Of a stretch of DNA of 64,000 nt, positions 49,280 to 58,531 are shown piece after piece. Made by a program: the position numbers and the translations under genes. This DNA is from JABDIP01 sp965212545. Its GTDB lineage: Bacteria > Pseudomonadota > Alphaproteobacteria > DSM-16000 > Inquilinaceae. The stretch is taken from positions 186,001-250,000 of the forward strand of contig CBDBVB010000021.1 of NCBI GenBank assembly GCA_965212545.1, written 5' to 3'. The notes below the pieces were generated by a model, which saw nothing but the letters and a program-made list of their open reading frames with translations, was not told the DNA's origin and did not search any database. Every line of letters starts with the position of its first letter. Position 1 is the stretch's first letter.

Positions 49280-51264
49280 TCATCGCCGTCCTCGAGGCCG
49301 AGCGCCTGTTTCACATCCTCAATGAGCGCTTTGAGTTCGGCGGGCGCGTCTTCGGCAAGGTCGTCCTCCTCGATGCGCGCAAGCGCGGCGATATGGGTCT
49401 CGGGCTTGCTTCTGCTCAGGAAGAGGTACGGATACCATCTGAACTCGTCATCATAATCCTCGTCGTATAGGTCGGGATCGCCGCCGGTCTTGAGGGTGAC
49501 AGCTTTCTTGCCCCGGATCGCATCGGCGCCGCCGCGCGGGCCGCGGCCACCGCGATTCGGGTGCTGGTAAGATTCCGGGAAAGCGCTGAGCATCGCGAAG
49601 TCGATGTCCAGCGGGAACGAGAAGAAGATCCCCTCTTCCCTGAGAGCTTTCACCCAGTCGTTTCCCTCGCCTTCTTCCAGCAGATCGCCGTCCGCGACAT
49701 TGTCCATGTCTTCGGGATCGATCGTGCCGGCCGCAACAAGCGTATTCTCGCTCAGGTCGTTATCGATCTCACCGAGCTTCGCGATGATATCGCCGATAAG
49801 GACTGCGCCGCCGTGCGCCCGTCCGAGATCGAGGTCCAGCAGGGTCGCATGGGGAATGCGAAGGTCGTCAAGAAGCCTCCAGAAGTGGCTGACATATCGT
49901 CCGCCAAGAGGCACGATCGGCACGAACGAAGGGTCGAGCTGAACGCCCATGGCCTCCGCGATCCGCGGTATCACAAACCGCTCGGAATCCCCCTCGCCGA
50001 GGATGACGAAGCGGGCGAAGTAAAGCTCCGGATACGCCCTGATGGCGAGCCGGACATACTGACTCGCCTCGTCATCGTCGCCGGGCATCCTAATGCGTCG
50101 GACATAGGCGCGCTGCCGTGTGTGGTTTAGCCGGAAATATCGCACCTCCTGCGGCTCTATGCGGCTGAGGATCGCCGGCGAGTGGCTTGACAGGGCGACC
50201 TGCGCGGACGAAAGAGCGCCGATTTCCCGCGCCTGCGCAACGATTCGTGAGAGAAAGAAGGGCGAGAGGCTATTCTCCGGCTCTTCGATTGCAAGAAAGG
50301 TAAGGCTCGTCCGCCGCAGCTTTTCCTGATCGAACGTGGCTTCCTCGGCGGCTTGCGCGAACACGTCTTTCTCGACTTCCAGCGTCGCAGCGGTAAGCGC
50401 GATGTGGAAGAGCGAGCGCTGGCCGTCGCTCAGGTCTGCGAGGGCTCGCTCCTGCCCTGCCTCGTCGGGAGAGAAAGCGAATTCGGCCTGGCGGACCAGC
50501 TTCTCGAACCGGCTTTCAACCAAGCGTAGGACCGGAGTCGTATCCGTGTCAGCTTCATGGACCTGCCGCCAGCGCTTGGTGAGCCGTTCGACGATAAATA
50601 CTGCGGGCTCCTCGCGCTCGAACTGCTGCTGAATCTCTTGGGCGCTTGCAGCACTGCTGTCGCGGAATTCATCTGACCATCTTGCGGCCTGCCACAGCCG
50701 GCCTTTCAGCAACGCGGTCACCTGCGCCGCAGCGTCGCGGGCAGCAGGGACATAGATGAGCTGGATGGAGCCGCGTTCCACGGCCTGCACCCGCTTGCAT
50801 TCATCCCACTCGAAATCGTCATCGAGCGTGGTGATCCATCGGAGATCCTCATCGATGCTGCCGTCGGGCGTCCCGTCGTCGTTCCAGTTCGCCTGGAGCC
50901 TCATCCTTGCCTTGAGCGGAGCGCTTGGCGCGGAAGCAGCCATTTGCAGGAAGAATTCCGGGACCGCTTCCTCCGCCTCATCCTCGTCGAGCCCCTCCAG
51001 TTCGGGAAACGAGAACAAAACCTCAATCGACAGGGTTGCCTCCGAATGAAGCTCCTGCTGATCAGCGGGCACATGGAAGTCCCGACGCCGCACCGCGCGA
51101 TGCGCGGGCGTGACGCCAAAGAGCCGCGATAACGCCTGAAAGGCCGCGGTCTTGCCGGAGCCGTTGGCGCCAACAAAAGCAGTGACGGCGCTTTGGAGCC
51201 TGATTTTCGTCCCTTGCGGGCCGAAGCAGCGGAAATTCTTGAGAGTAACCCTCTCGACCTTCAT
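49276..51264 (-). CDS. gajA: GajA-like OLD-family ATPase/TOPRIM endonuclease of a Gabija system
   Basis: The 662-residue protein has an ABC-type ATPase head (Walker A GANGSGKT 32-39; signature LSDGQRSLFH; Walker B FLAIEEPENSLSPFF) split by an insertion. A C-terminal TOPRIM nuclease follows (VILGEGDSERFVIPRIAEAMGV, then TLLDLDLGRAHGG). GajA enzymes nick phage DNA when nucleotide pools fall. It overlaps gajB by 4 bases. The 486 bases upstream hold no gene but contain repeat copy A. Confidence 0.87.
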   Translation of the reverse strand: MKVERVTLKNFRCFGPQGTKIRLQSAVTAFVGANGSGKTAAFQALSRLFGVTPAHRAVRRRDFHVPADQQELHSEATLSIEVLFSFPELEGLDEDEAEEAVPEFFLQMAASAPSAPLKARMRLQANWNDDGTPDGSIDEDLRWITTLDDDFEWDECKRVQAVERGSIQLIYVPAARDAAAQVTALLKGRLWQAARWSDEFRDSSAASAQEIQQQFEREEPAVFIVERLTKRWRQVHEADTDTTPVLRLVESRFEKLVRQAEFAFSPDEAGQERALADLSDGQRSLFHIALTAATLEVEKDVFAQAAEEATFDQEKLRRTSLTFLAIEEPENSLSPFFLSRIVAQAREIGALSSAQVALSSHSPAILSRIEPQEVRYFRLNHTRQRAYVRRIRMPGDDDEASQYVRLAIRAYPELYFARFVILGEGDSERFVIPRIAEAMGVQLDPSFVPIVPLGGRYVSHFWRLLDDLRIPHATLLDLDLGRAHGGAVLIGDIIAKLGEIDNDLSENTLVAAGTIDPEDMDNVADGDLLEEGEGNDWVKALREEGIFFSFPLDIDFAMLSAFPESYQHPNRGGRGPRGGADAIRGKKAVTLKTGGDPDLYDEDYDDEFRWYPYLFLSRSKPETHIAALARIEEDDLAEDAPAELKALIEDVKQALGLEDGDE

Positions 51265-51588
51265 CGGCGCTCTTCAGTGATGACTAACTGGACAAATGAT
51301 TGTGGTGCGCGTCAGGGTGTATCATGTCCCGATAATACTCTCAGCGACTGTCAAATCGGATGTTTGCCGCATGGAGAAACGAAAACGCTGCCCACGGCTT
51401 CACACCCGGTCAATCCATCTATTAATTGTGCATCATCAAAGTGCCATGACCAAGTCGGCAATCGACCAATTATATCAGTTCCATGCAGTCTTCAGAGTCA
51501 GCAGCATCAGTATTACCTGGCCCTAGTGAGCTTGTCAGTTCAAGAGACCGCGTGAACGTCGGCTAATGAAATAGCAAGGAAGTTCGGC

Positions 51589-51736
51589 TCCTGGCTATGA
51601 ACGCCCGTTCGTACCGGCCCGTCAGTTGGTCAGGAATGCAGCTCGGAGCGGACAGTGTGGGTAGGTGCGTCAGCAGTCGACCATATTGCCGACGGCTCAG
51701 AGCAATGGCCTGATGGGCAGGTCGTGACCCAGAGCA
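51589..51736. repeat. 148-bp repeat, copy A
   Basis: It begins TCCTGGCTATGAAC and ends TGACCCAGAGC, with AGCGGACAGTG in the middle. Copy B at 52425 has the same length, ends and central words but many substitutions. The two flank the HNH gene. A shorter relative with TGACCCAGAGCGG lies near 47320. Confidence 0.6.
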
Positions 51737-51750
51737 GCTATAATCGTTCG

Positions 51751-52338
51751 CTAGGTATCGGAAGTCGACTTGACGGCAGCCGCTTGATCACCTGCTATCC
51801 AAGCCGCCAAGAACTCCTCGCCTCTCGGAGTTAGCGTCAGGCGATATGAGGGAACCTGATACCCCCATTGGTAATCGTACCCTGCTATACCCAAAGTCTT
51901 CACTTCAACGAGGTCTCCAGCAACCAGCCCTGCAAAGGTCAGAAGTCCGTCCCCAGATACAACCACTGGCCCAACTTCTCCAAGTGCCGCCAAGACATCG
52001 ACTGTCTTTCGATCATAAGCCTCGTTAATTGTGAGAAGGAGCATCTTCCACGCACGGACGGACTGCGTTGGAATCTCGCCCTTGTGGTGTAATGCGTGGC
52101 AATTTGGGCAAAGGGGCAAGAGGTTGTGAGGATCGTCTGAACCGTCGTCCGCAACTCGCTCCAGGTGATGGATATCGAGCGTCAGAATCGAATGACAAGA
52201 CGGATTTCCACACTTGTAGCCCGGCTCATGCAGGACGAGTCGTCGCACATCAACAGGTAACGAGCGGCGCTTGGGTGTCAAAATTGGGTAGCCTCGTGTC
52301 TGGTTCACGACCCTACGGCATCTGGAAAGGAGAGCCAC
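51751..52338 (-). CDS. HNH endonuclease
   Basis: The 195-residue protein has an HNH nuclease domain: YKCGNPSCHS (Cys43, Cys48), DIHHLERVADDGSDDPHNLLPLCPNCHALHH (His57/58, Asn72, Cys77/80, His81). A C-terminal domain of unknown type (VVVSGDGLLTFAGLVAGDLVEVKTLGI...LTLTPRGEEFLAAWI) follows, resembling a winged helix. It is on the gajA strand but separated from it by 486 bases, so it may be an independent defence or mobile gene. Confidence 0.75.
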   Translation of the reverse strand: MALLSRCRRVVNQTRGYPILTPKRRSLPVDVRRLVLHEPGYKCGNPSCHSILTLDIHHLERVADDGSDDPHNLLPLCPNCHALHHKGEIPTQSVRAWKMLLLTINEAYDRKTVDVLAALGEVGPVVVSGDGLLTFAGLVAGDLVEVKTLGIAGYDYQWGYQVPSYRLTLTPRGEEFLAAWIAGDQAAAVKSTSDT

Positions 52339-52424
52339 CCAGATTTCGTCAAGTTATGACGAGCGACTAGTCCAATCAACGACCCGAACAGATTTCAGGT
52401 TACTGCCGAGCATCGGACTTCCGG

Positions 52425-52572
52425 TCCTGGCTATGAACACCCGTTTGGCCCGGGCCGGCGGTTGGTCGGGAATGTGGCTTGGAGCGGACAATGCGGCCCA
52501 TTTTGGTTGCTATGAGCCCCACAGCAGACCTGTCCGAAGCAGGCCCCGATGGACGGCTCCTGACCCAGAGCC
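52425..52572. repeat. 148-bp repeat, copy B
   Basis: A direct repeat of copy A, 836 bases away on the other side of the HNH gene. It shares TCCTGGCTATGAAC, GTTGGTC-GGAATG, GGAGCGGACA and the terminal TGACCCAGAGC. The rest of the 383-base gap before the restriction enzyme holds no gene. Confidence 0.6.
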
Positions 52573-52721
52573 GCTCTTCGGAACTAGACCGCTATTGGAA
52601 AGCCAAGCGGGGAGACGGGGTCATAGTGTGTCCAGCAAACCCTTCTATCGCGAGACTCACAACTTGGCGGCAAGGACTAACAAATGCAATTCTCTGGTTT
52701 CGATTCTAAAGGGAGCCGATC

Positions 52722-55502
52722 TTGCGCCTGAGCTGGAACGAAATGCGGGCACGTGCCGCAATGTTTGCCGAAGAATGGGCGAGCGCGCACTACGAAAAGG
52801 GCGAGACGCAAAGCTTTTACAACGACTTCTTTGGCATATTTGGCGTGAAGCGACGCTCGGTTGCAGTCTACGAGAGGCGGGTCGCCAAGCTTGACAACTC
52901 TTTTGGCTTTATCGATCTTTTCATGCCCAAAGTGCTACTTGTTGAGCAAAAAAGCGCTGGCCGCAATCTTTCTAAGGCACACGTACAAGCCGAAAACTAT
53001 TTTCTCGCAATTCCTGAAGTCGAACGCCCGCGCTATATTCTCGCATGTGACTTCCAGACATTCGATCTCAAAGACCTCGAAAGCAGCGAAACCTTGTCTT
53101 TTGCGCTGGCTGACCTGCCTCGTCATATCGACAAATTCGGATTCATCCTTGGAATTAAGCGCCATGCCTTCAAAGATCAGGACCCGGTAAACATTGAAGC
53201 TGCGGAACTAGTCGGGAGACTCCACGATTCGCTTGAGTCGTCAGGCTTTGTGGGGAATGATCTTGAACGTTTCTTGGTGCGGATAGTGTTTTGTCTTTTT
53301 GCGGACGACACTGGTGTCTTTGAGCCAAGGAATCTATTTCTCGATTTTCTGGAACAGCGCACAGCCGAAGACGGTAGCGACATCGGGCCAAAGCTTTCAC
53401 TGCTGTTCCAAACACTCGATACGCCGGAGGACAAGCGCTCAAAGAACCTTGACGAAGACATCACCACTTTTCCTTACATCGATGGCGAACTATTCGACGA
53501 TGCGACGCGTATTCCTTCCTTCGATACCAAGATGCGCGAAGCGTTGATTGACGCCGGCCGTTTCGACTGGTCGCCGATTTCTCCAGCAATATTTGGCTCA
53601 CTCTTCCAGTCCGTAATGAATAAGGAACAGCGGCGCAAACAAGGCGCGCATTACACGACGGAAAAGAATATCCTCAAAGTGATTGGCCCGTTGTTTTTGG
53701 ATGATCTGTGGACCGAATTTGAGCGCGGCAAGGCCCTGAAGCGTGGCCGGCGGCAGGCGCTAGAGGCGCTGCAAAACAGACTCGCTGGACTTACTTTATT
53801 TGACCCTGCCTGCGGTTGCGGCAATTTTCTCATCATCGCTTATCGCGAGCTGCGGCGCCTGGAGATCGCTTTGCTCAAGGAAATCATTACGGACGATCAA
53901 CTCAAGCTAGACGCAGCCGCGCTGTCACGGATTGATGTGGACCAGTTCTACGGCATTGAGATCAGCGAGTTTCCGGCGGAAATTGCACGCGCGGCCATGT
54001 GGATGATGGATCACATAATGAACAACGAATTGAGCCTCGCCTTCGGCTACAACTATGCCCGCATTCCGTTGATCGCCGCACCGCATATCGCCTGCGCCGA
54101 TGCGTTGGAGATCGACTGGAAGGAAGTGATCGAGCCTGACAAGTGTTCCTATATCCTCGGTAACCCACCATTCGCTGGCGCGAAATATCAGAGTAGAGAA
54201 CAACGAAGACAGGTTCGCGGAATCGCCAATCTTGGTGGATCGGGCGGCACGCTGGATTATGTGACAGCGTGGTTTGTCAGGGCCGGTGAATTCATCAATC
54301 ATACTAAGAAGCCTATCGGAATTGCATTTGTGGCGACCAATTCAATCACCCAAGGTGAACAGGTGGCTCAGTTCTGGCCCATCCTTTTCGACGGGCACAA
54401 GCTGGAAATCGCTTTTGCCCATCGGACATTCGCCTGGGGGTCGGACGCGCGGGGCAAGGCCCACGTGCATGTCGTGATCATTGGTCTCACAAAGCGTGAC
54501 GACGAGCCTGTGGAGAAGCGGCTGTTCTCTTACCAAGACATCAATGGCGAGCCAGACGAAACGAAGCCCAGTACTCTTTCTCCCTATCTCGTTGATAGTT
54601 CAACTTTCCTAGATCCCCACCTCATCGTGGATGACTCACGTGACCCGCTCTCCGTAGTTCCGCGCCTGATGAGTGGCACACAGCCGATTGATGATCACGA
54701 GTACATTTTTTCGGACATCGATCGAGAATTGTTCCTCGCTGAAGAACCGGACGCCAAAAAATACTTTCGGCCGTACGTAGGAACCAAGGATTTCCTGAAT
54801 AGTGGCAATCGTTGGATTCTATTTCTAGCTGACGCGCGTCCGTCCGACCTTAAGGGAATGCCGAGAGTACTGGAAAGGATCAAACGCGTCCGAGCTTTCA
54901 GAGAAAATAGTGCCAGAAAGGGTACTCTAGCGATTGCAGAACAGCCAACCCGGTATAATGTGAAGGTAGTTCCTGAAACGGATTTTCTTGTAATTCCTAA
55001 GTATGGATCAGAACGCAGAGATTACTATCCTTTAGGCTTCCTCTCCCCCCCAACTGTCCCAAGCGATCTGATTTTTGCCTCTACGGATGCAGAGCGCTTT
55101 CATTTCTCAGTTCTGCACTCGGCTATGCATATGGCTTGGCTCAGGCACGTTGGCGGCCGAATGAAGAGTGACCCGCGATATTCAATCAGGATGGTATACA
55201 ACACATTTCCCTGGCCGGAGCTGACGGATAAGTCTACGAAGACGCTGACCGAAGCGGCTCAGGCGATCCTCGATGCACGCGCAGCGCATCCGGATTCGAC
55301 ACTCGCAGACCTATATGACCCCGACACCATGCCGCCAAACCTGCGCAAGGCACACCGGGATAACGACCGAGCCGTTGATCGCCTCTATCGCAAGAAGCCA
55401 TTTGACAGCGAACGGGAGCGGGTCGAACACTTGTTCATACTGTATGAGAAAATTAAAGCGCCACTGATCGCAGAAAAGAGAAAGAGAAGGCCGCGCAAAT
55501 AG
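52722..55502 (+). CDS. MmeI-like type IIL restriction-modification enzyme
   Basis: The 926-residue single-chain enzyme joins an N-terminal PD-(D/E)XK nuclease (Asp65, Glu75 and Lys77 in IDLFMPKVLLVEQKS; the D-x9-E-x-K spacing equals MmeI), a helical connector, an N6-adenine methylase (FDPACGCGNF motif I; LGNPPFAGA motif IV) and a C-terminal target-recognition region. Such enzymes cut about 20 bases from their site and methylate one strand for self-protection. It starts with TTG behind GGGAG; an ATG seven codons on is an alternative. No separate methylase is needed. Confidence 0.88.
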   Translation: MRLSWNEMRARAAMFAEEWASAHYEKGETQSFYNDFFGIFGVKRRSVAVYERRVAKLDNSFGFIDLFMPKVLLVEQKSAGRNLSKAHVQAENYFLAIPEVERPRYILACDFQTFDLKDLESSETLSFALADLPRHIDKFGFILGIKRHAFKDQDPVNIEAAELVGRLHDSLESSGFVGNDLERFLVRIVFCLFADDTGVFEPRNLFLDFLEQRTAEDGSDIGPKLSLLFQTLDTPEDKRSKNLDEDITTFPYIDGELFDDATRIPSFDTKMREALIDAGRFDWSPISPAIFGSLFQSVMNKEQRRKQGAHYTTEKNILKVIGPLFLDDLWTEFERGKALKRGRRQALEALQNRLAGLTLFDPACGCGNFLIIAYRELRRLEIALLKEIITDDQLKLDAAALSRIDVDQFYGIEISEFPAEIARAAMWMMDHIMNNELSLAFGYNYARIPLIAAPHIACADALEIDWKEVIEPDKCSYILGNPPFAGAKYQSREQRRQVRGIANLGGSGGTLDYVTAWFVRAGEFINHTKKPIGIAFVATNSITQGEQVAQFWPILFDGHKLEIAFAHRTFAWGSDARGKAHVHVVIIGLTKRDDEPVEKRLFSYQDINGEPDETKPSTLSPYLVDSSTFLDPHLIVDDSRDPLSVVPRLMSGTQPIDDHEYIFSDIDRELFLAEEPDAKKYFRPYVGTKDFLNSGNRWILFLADARPSDLKGMPRVLERIKRVRAFRENSARKGTLAIAEQPTRYNVKVVPETDFLVIPKYGSERRDYYPLGFLSPPTVPSDLIFASTDAERFHFSVLHSAMHMAWLRHVGGRMKSDPRYSIRMVYNTFPWPELTDKSTKTLTEAAQAILDARAAHPDSTLADLYDPDTMPPNLRKAHRDNDRAVDRLYRKKPFDSERERVEHLFILYEKIKAPLIAEKRKRRPRK

Positions 55503-55685
55503 AGCTAACCAAGCATCCGCTGCAATGTCAGCTACCTTGGATAGAACGTTTATAGAACCGAATTCCTACCAACATTACCGCTCCTGGCTAATCGGAGAAG
55601 CCGGTGGTCTTTCAGGCGATCGTCCGCTGCCTGGATCGGAGTCGACACACTATCTTCAGCATTGCGTAGCGGCTGGTCTTGGTCC

Positions 55686-55925
55686 TTACGGGACTGCACT
55701 GACGATGACGCCCGGGCCGGGATAGTCGGGCTGGACCTCGAGGCGCGTCCAGCCGCAGCCGCGGCAGAGGATATCGTCCGGCATCCACGGCACCGGATAG
55801 CGATCGCCGCGCACCGCGGCCATGACTTCGGAATCGAAGACGACCCGCCAGCCGCAGCGCGGGCACCAACTGAACAGCCCGACCCGGTTACGGCGGAGCT
55901 GACCGAGCGTCGCCGGCGCCACCAT
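55686..55925 (-). CDS. small zinc-ribbon protein
   Basis: The 79-residue product carries two CxxC knuckles, WCPRCGWRVVF and LCRGCGWTRLEV, spaced 32 residues apart. Similar small ribbons occur in phages and mobile elements. The function is unknown. The 183 bases to its left hold no recognisable gene. Confidence 0.55.
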   Translation of the reverse strand: MVAPATLGQLRRNRVGLFSWCPRCGWRVVFDSEVMAAVRGDRYPVPWMPDDILCRGCGWTRLEVQPDYPGPGVIVSAVP

Positions 55926-55985
55926 CGCGCGGTCCCCTGTGACTATTGTCCTATGGTGAAAACATGGAGAGGGCGGGTCGGGACG

Positions 55986-56303
55986 TCAATCGCGAGGCGC
56001 CTTGTCGAGAAGCATGGCAGCACCGGACAAGGCATCCTCACCTTTCCCTATGGCCTCGGACAATGCCCGGTAGTGCTCCCTCGGCAGTTTGTCGCTGCAA
56101 GCGTCGATCAGCTCCTCGAGCGCCTTCTCGAGCTCGATGCCGGCGGCGGCCTGACGAACGGCCAGGGGAATGTCGCCGGAGCTTTCGTACATCTGAATGC
56201 TGCGATCGGTGCGACCAAGCGCGTCGCCAGCCTCGACTTGATTGAAGCCGAGGCGTTTGCGCCAGGCGCGAAAGATCTCGGCCTCGTCTCGGATCTTGGT
56301 CAT
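55986..56303 (-). CDS. XRE-like regulator of cargo region
   Basis: The 105-residue product starts MTKIRDEAEIFRAWRKRLGFNQVEAGDALGRTDRSIQMYESSG, a helix-turn-helix, followed by a helical part (AAAGIELEKALEELIDACSDKLP). It is a candidate regulator for the nearby operator-bearing promoters, but no evidence links them. I used the second ATG because it gives the natural family start. Confidence 0.65.
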   Translation of the reverse strand: MTKIRDEAEIFRAWRKRLGFNQVEAGDALGRTDRSIQMYESSGDIPLAVRQAAAGIELEKALEELIDACSDKLPREHYRALSEAIGKGEDALSGAAMLLDKAPRD

Positions 56304-56495
56304 GCTCCATCTCCTGTGCGTAGTGCGGTCGATCAGGCGCATGCCTGGGGATGCTCCCGCGACCCATTGCCAGGAATACCCCGGCCAACAAGGCCGGGGC
56401 GGCTTCCGTGCTTCAAGTTTGTGTGGCTCAGCAGCTCAATCAAACCCCGTTGTTCAACACTGCGGCTTGACTAGGGGCCACGGGCCTTTCGGCGG

Positions 56496-57254
56496 CTACT
56501 CACTTGTGACCTGAGCTTTCGCTGTATTCTGTGCTTCAAGCGCCTGGTCCGGCGGAACATCGGACACGCCAATCAAATATGGCGTGAATTCAGTTTCGCT
56601 ATCAACGAAAAGCAGACGTATCTTCGCCGCAGCCTGAAACGCTTCCTTGACTCCATTCGCATCAAGTTCGAGAAAATCTGGTATGGACAGTGGAATCTTG
56701 TCATTGGTAACGCCGAGAACCTCGATGCTTAGGCCTCCGCTAATGTCTTCTGCTTCTGCTGCCAGTCCAATAGGCAACAGACCGGCGAGATTTACATTCC
56801 CTGAGGAGCTGTTGATGGTTGCTACAACCCGAAGCCCAACTCCAATCTGACCGAGACCGAGCGAATTACCTTCGTTGTCTTCAAGCGGAATCGACTTGTA
56901 GTTCACATAGTCAAATGTGACCCTATAGGTTCCTTGCTCAACGCTACCGCCAGCCAAGAGGTAAGTGAAACTCCCAGACGCTGATTCCTTTTCGATCGTT
57001 GAAAAGGTCGTGTAAGCGGTTAATTCCCTCCGTATCGTCTCAGCGTCTAGTGCTCTGACATCAACAGACTTTCTAGTATTCGAAGCGGAGTCATAGATTT
57101 CCATCCTTTGAATTTCAATTGGCGTCACAACGGGTGCCATTGCCAATCTTACTAGCTGCGTTGTCTCCTCTGAAACTGTATTGCTTGCCTCGAACACTGA
57201 TTCGCATGAGCAAAGTATTACTGATACAATTGCCATTATTACTGAATACCTCAT
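56496..57254 (-). CDS. lipoprotein of unknown function, low GC
   Basis: The 252-residue product starts MRYSVIMAIVSVILCSCESV, a lipoprotein signal with Cys17 as the likely anchor. The body is beta-rich with a repeated strand pattern (GTYRVTFDYVNYKSIPLEDNEGNS...IGVGLRVVATINSSSGNVNLAGLLPIGLAAEAEDISGGLSIEV). Base composition is clearly more AT-rich than the phage core, suggesting separate acquisition. The family is unknown. Confidence 0.65.
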   Translation of the reverse strand: MRYSVIMAIVSVILCSCESVFEASNTVSEETTQLVRLAMAPVVTPIEIQRMEIYDSASNTRKSVDVRALDAETIRRELTAYTTFSTIEKESASGSFTYLLAGGSVEQGTYRVTFDYVNYKSIPLEDNEGNSLGLGQIGVGLRVVATINSSSGNVNLAGLLPIGLAAEAEDISGGLSIEVLGVTNDKIPLSIPDFLELDANGVKEAFQAAAKIRLLFVDSETEFTPYLIGVSDVPPDQALEAQNTAKAQVTSE

Positions 57255-57549
57255 GGATTGCCTTCCCATTCATTTATTGAGCCCAGCTTGATTGCAAAGG
57301 CTGTCCACAATTTAGACTAGCAATTCGGCTCCCGACAACCCAATCTAAATTGAGTTGGGCGATTGAGCTTGCCAGATCGGTTCGCGAATGAATTCCATTA
57401 TCAGAACTTCCAATGGGTGCCAGTCGACAAGGGCCCCGCAGCCGCGTTTCGGCTGTCAGGAGTTCGGCCCTACGGGCCCCTCCCGGTTTGCGCAGTAGAG
57501 CCGTTCGCCAACAGTAGGAGGCGGTGATCCATTTCGGGCCGGTGGTTCC

Positions 57550-57714
57550 TCAAAGGTCCCCTGCAGGCGCTCCTTGCCACGCGGAGCGGGCGATCCTGTC
57601 AGTCGCGATGGGTAGGACGTCGGGCTCTTGGTATCGCTGACCCTGGCGTCCTCTGAGGTGACGGCCGGGGCTTCTTCCTCCCGACTGACTTCGGCGTATA
57701 TCGCCGCTGTCCAT
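57550..57714 (-). CDS. leader ORF 1 of duplicated cassette
   Basis: The 54-residue frame starts MDSGDIRRSQSGGRSPGRHLRG and begins about 5 bases after a TATAAC-like box. Its first 20 residues match leader ORF 2 at 58685, and the remainder diverges. No ribosome site is visible, so if translated it may be from a leaderless transcript. Confidence 0.4.
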   Translation of the reverse strand: MDSGDIRRSQSGGRSPGRHLRGRQGQRYQEPDVLPIATDRIARSAWQGAPAGDL

Positions 57715-57776
57715 GAGTGTTATAGTACCCGAAGAAATTTGGGGTTTCAAGGAAAAAACGAAATTATTTCGGGTTT
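57647..57776 (-). promoter_or_regulatory. promoter-operator repeat, copy 1
   Basis: It is a near copy of 58618-58750. On the minus strand it has TTGAAA, a half-conserved operator (AAATTTCTTCGGG), TACTATAAC and then ATG. A further CGAAATAATTTCG palindrome lies upstream of the -35 box. It may drive leader ORF 1 and possibly the lipoprotein 300 bases further on. The rest of the 57270-57650 gap holds a CAGCCG/CGGCTG hairpin near 57440 but no gene. Confidence 0.55.
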
Positions 57777-57782
57777 GGAAGA

Positions 57783-57808
57783 ACAGCGGGGGCCGAAGTC
57801 CCCGCTGT
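57783..57808 (-). terminator. hairpin after cargo gene at 57815
   Basis: A 9-bp perfect stem (ACAGCGGGG with CCCCGCTGT) with an 8-base loop directly follows the stop of the minus-strand gene. The T-content after it is modest. Confidence 0.5.
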
Positions 57809-57814
57809 CCGTCC

Positions 57815-58084
57815 CTAGCTGCGGTCCTGGCTCACGCGCTTGCGGTAGGGGATGCCGGCGTTAATCCGGTCGTGCATGCCCTCGCGGAACTGCGCGAGGA
57901 TTTCTCTGCCAGTGCAGGGCCACCAGCAGGTTAGTCCGGTCCGGAATTCGGTATCCGGATGTGCCTTGGCCATCTTGATGCCCTGGACGTAGACGCCCAG
58001 AGGGACCTGCTTGCCGTCGAGGGCGTGCAACGTGATGTAGCGCCAGACCTTGCCCGGCTGGATTCCGTTGCTCGTTTCTGTCAT
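57815..58084 (-). CDS. small mobile-element protein, unknown
   Basis: The 89-residue product starts MTETSNGIQPGKVWRYITLHALDGKQVPLGVYVQGIKMAKAHPDTEFRTGLTCWWPCTG. It resembles small proteins encoded near DUF2958 genes on plasmids and integrative elements. It follows the DUF2958 gene by 84 bases on the same strand, so they are probably co-transcribed. The function is unknown. Confidence 0.6.
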   Translation of the reverse strand: MTETSNGIQPGKVWRYITLHALDGKQVPLGVYVQGIKMAKAHPDTEFRTGLTCWWPCTGREILAQFREGMHDRINAGIPYRKRVSQDRS

Positions 58085-58168
58085 AGTCCTGGCTCTCCGT
58101 TTTCGTGCATGAGGGCGGGGGAAAAAAGGACGCCGGCCGGGGTGCAAGCCCGGCCGGCGCCTCTAGTT

Positions 58169-58531
58169 TTAGGTCTTGATGCGACCTAACCGATGAGCTT
58201 CATCGGCATATTCCGACAGTGTTTTGTCGGCTTCGAAGTTGGCTTCAATGGCTACTGGATAGCCAAGCGGTCCGCGAACCATCATGAGTTCCCGAAGGTC
58301 GACAGAGCCTAACTCCGGGAAACCAAGCCCGAGATCGCAGAGCCCGAACGCTAAGTACGGGTTCTCCGGATCGATCTCAGTCAGCAACCAAACCGCGTTG
58401 CCGTCCAGCGTACAGAACTTCATGACCGGCTTCACGTCACCGTCACCGGGTCGTGTGAGTCCGTTCGCGAAGAGCTGAAGGAACTTCTCAGCAAGTTCCC
58501 TCATCAAGTCATCATCAGACTTGTCTGCCAT
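58169..58531 (-). CDS. DUF2958 family protein
   Basis: The 120-residue product contains the family core VKPVMKFCTLDGNAVWLLTEIDPENPYLAFGLCDLGLGFPELGSVDLRELMMVRG and ends LSEYADEAHRLGRIKT. DUF2958 proteins are common on plasmids and conjugative elements; their role is unknown. The start ATG lies inside leader ORF 2 with an AAGGAG site before it; an in-frame ATG seven codons upstream exists. Confidence 0.8.
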   Translation of the reverse strand: MADKSDDDLMRELAEKFLQLFANGLTRPGDGDVKPVMKFCTLDGNAVWLLTEIDPENPYLAFGLCDLGLGFPELGSVDLRELMMVRGPLGYPVAIEANFEADKTLSEYADEAHRLGRIKT

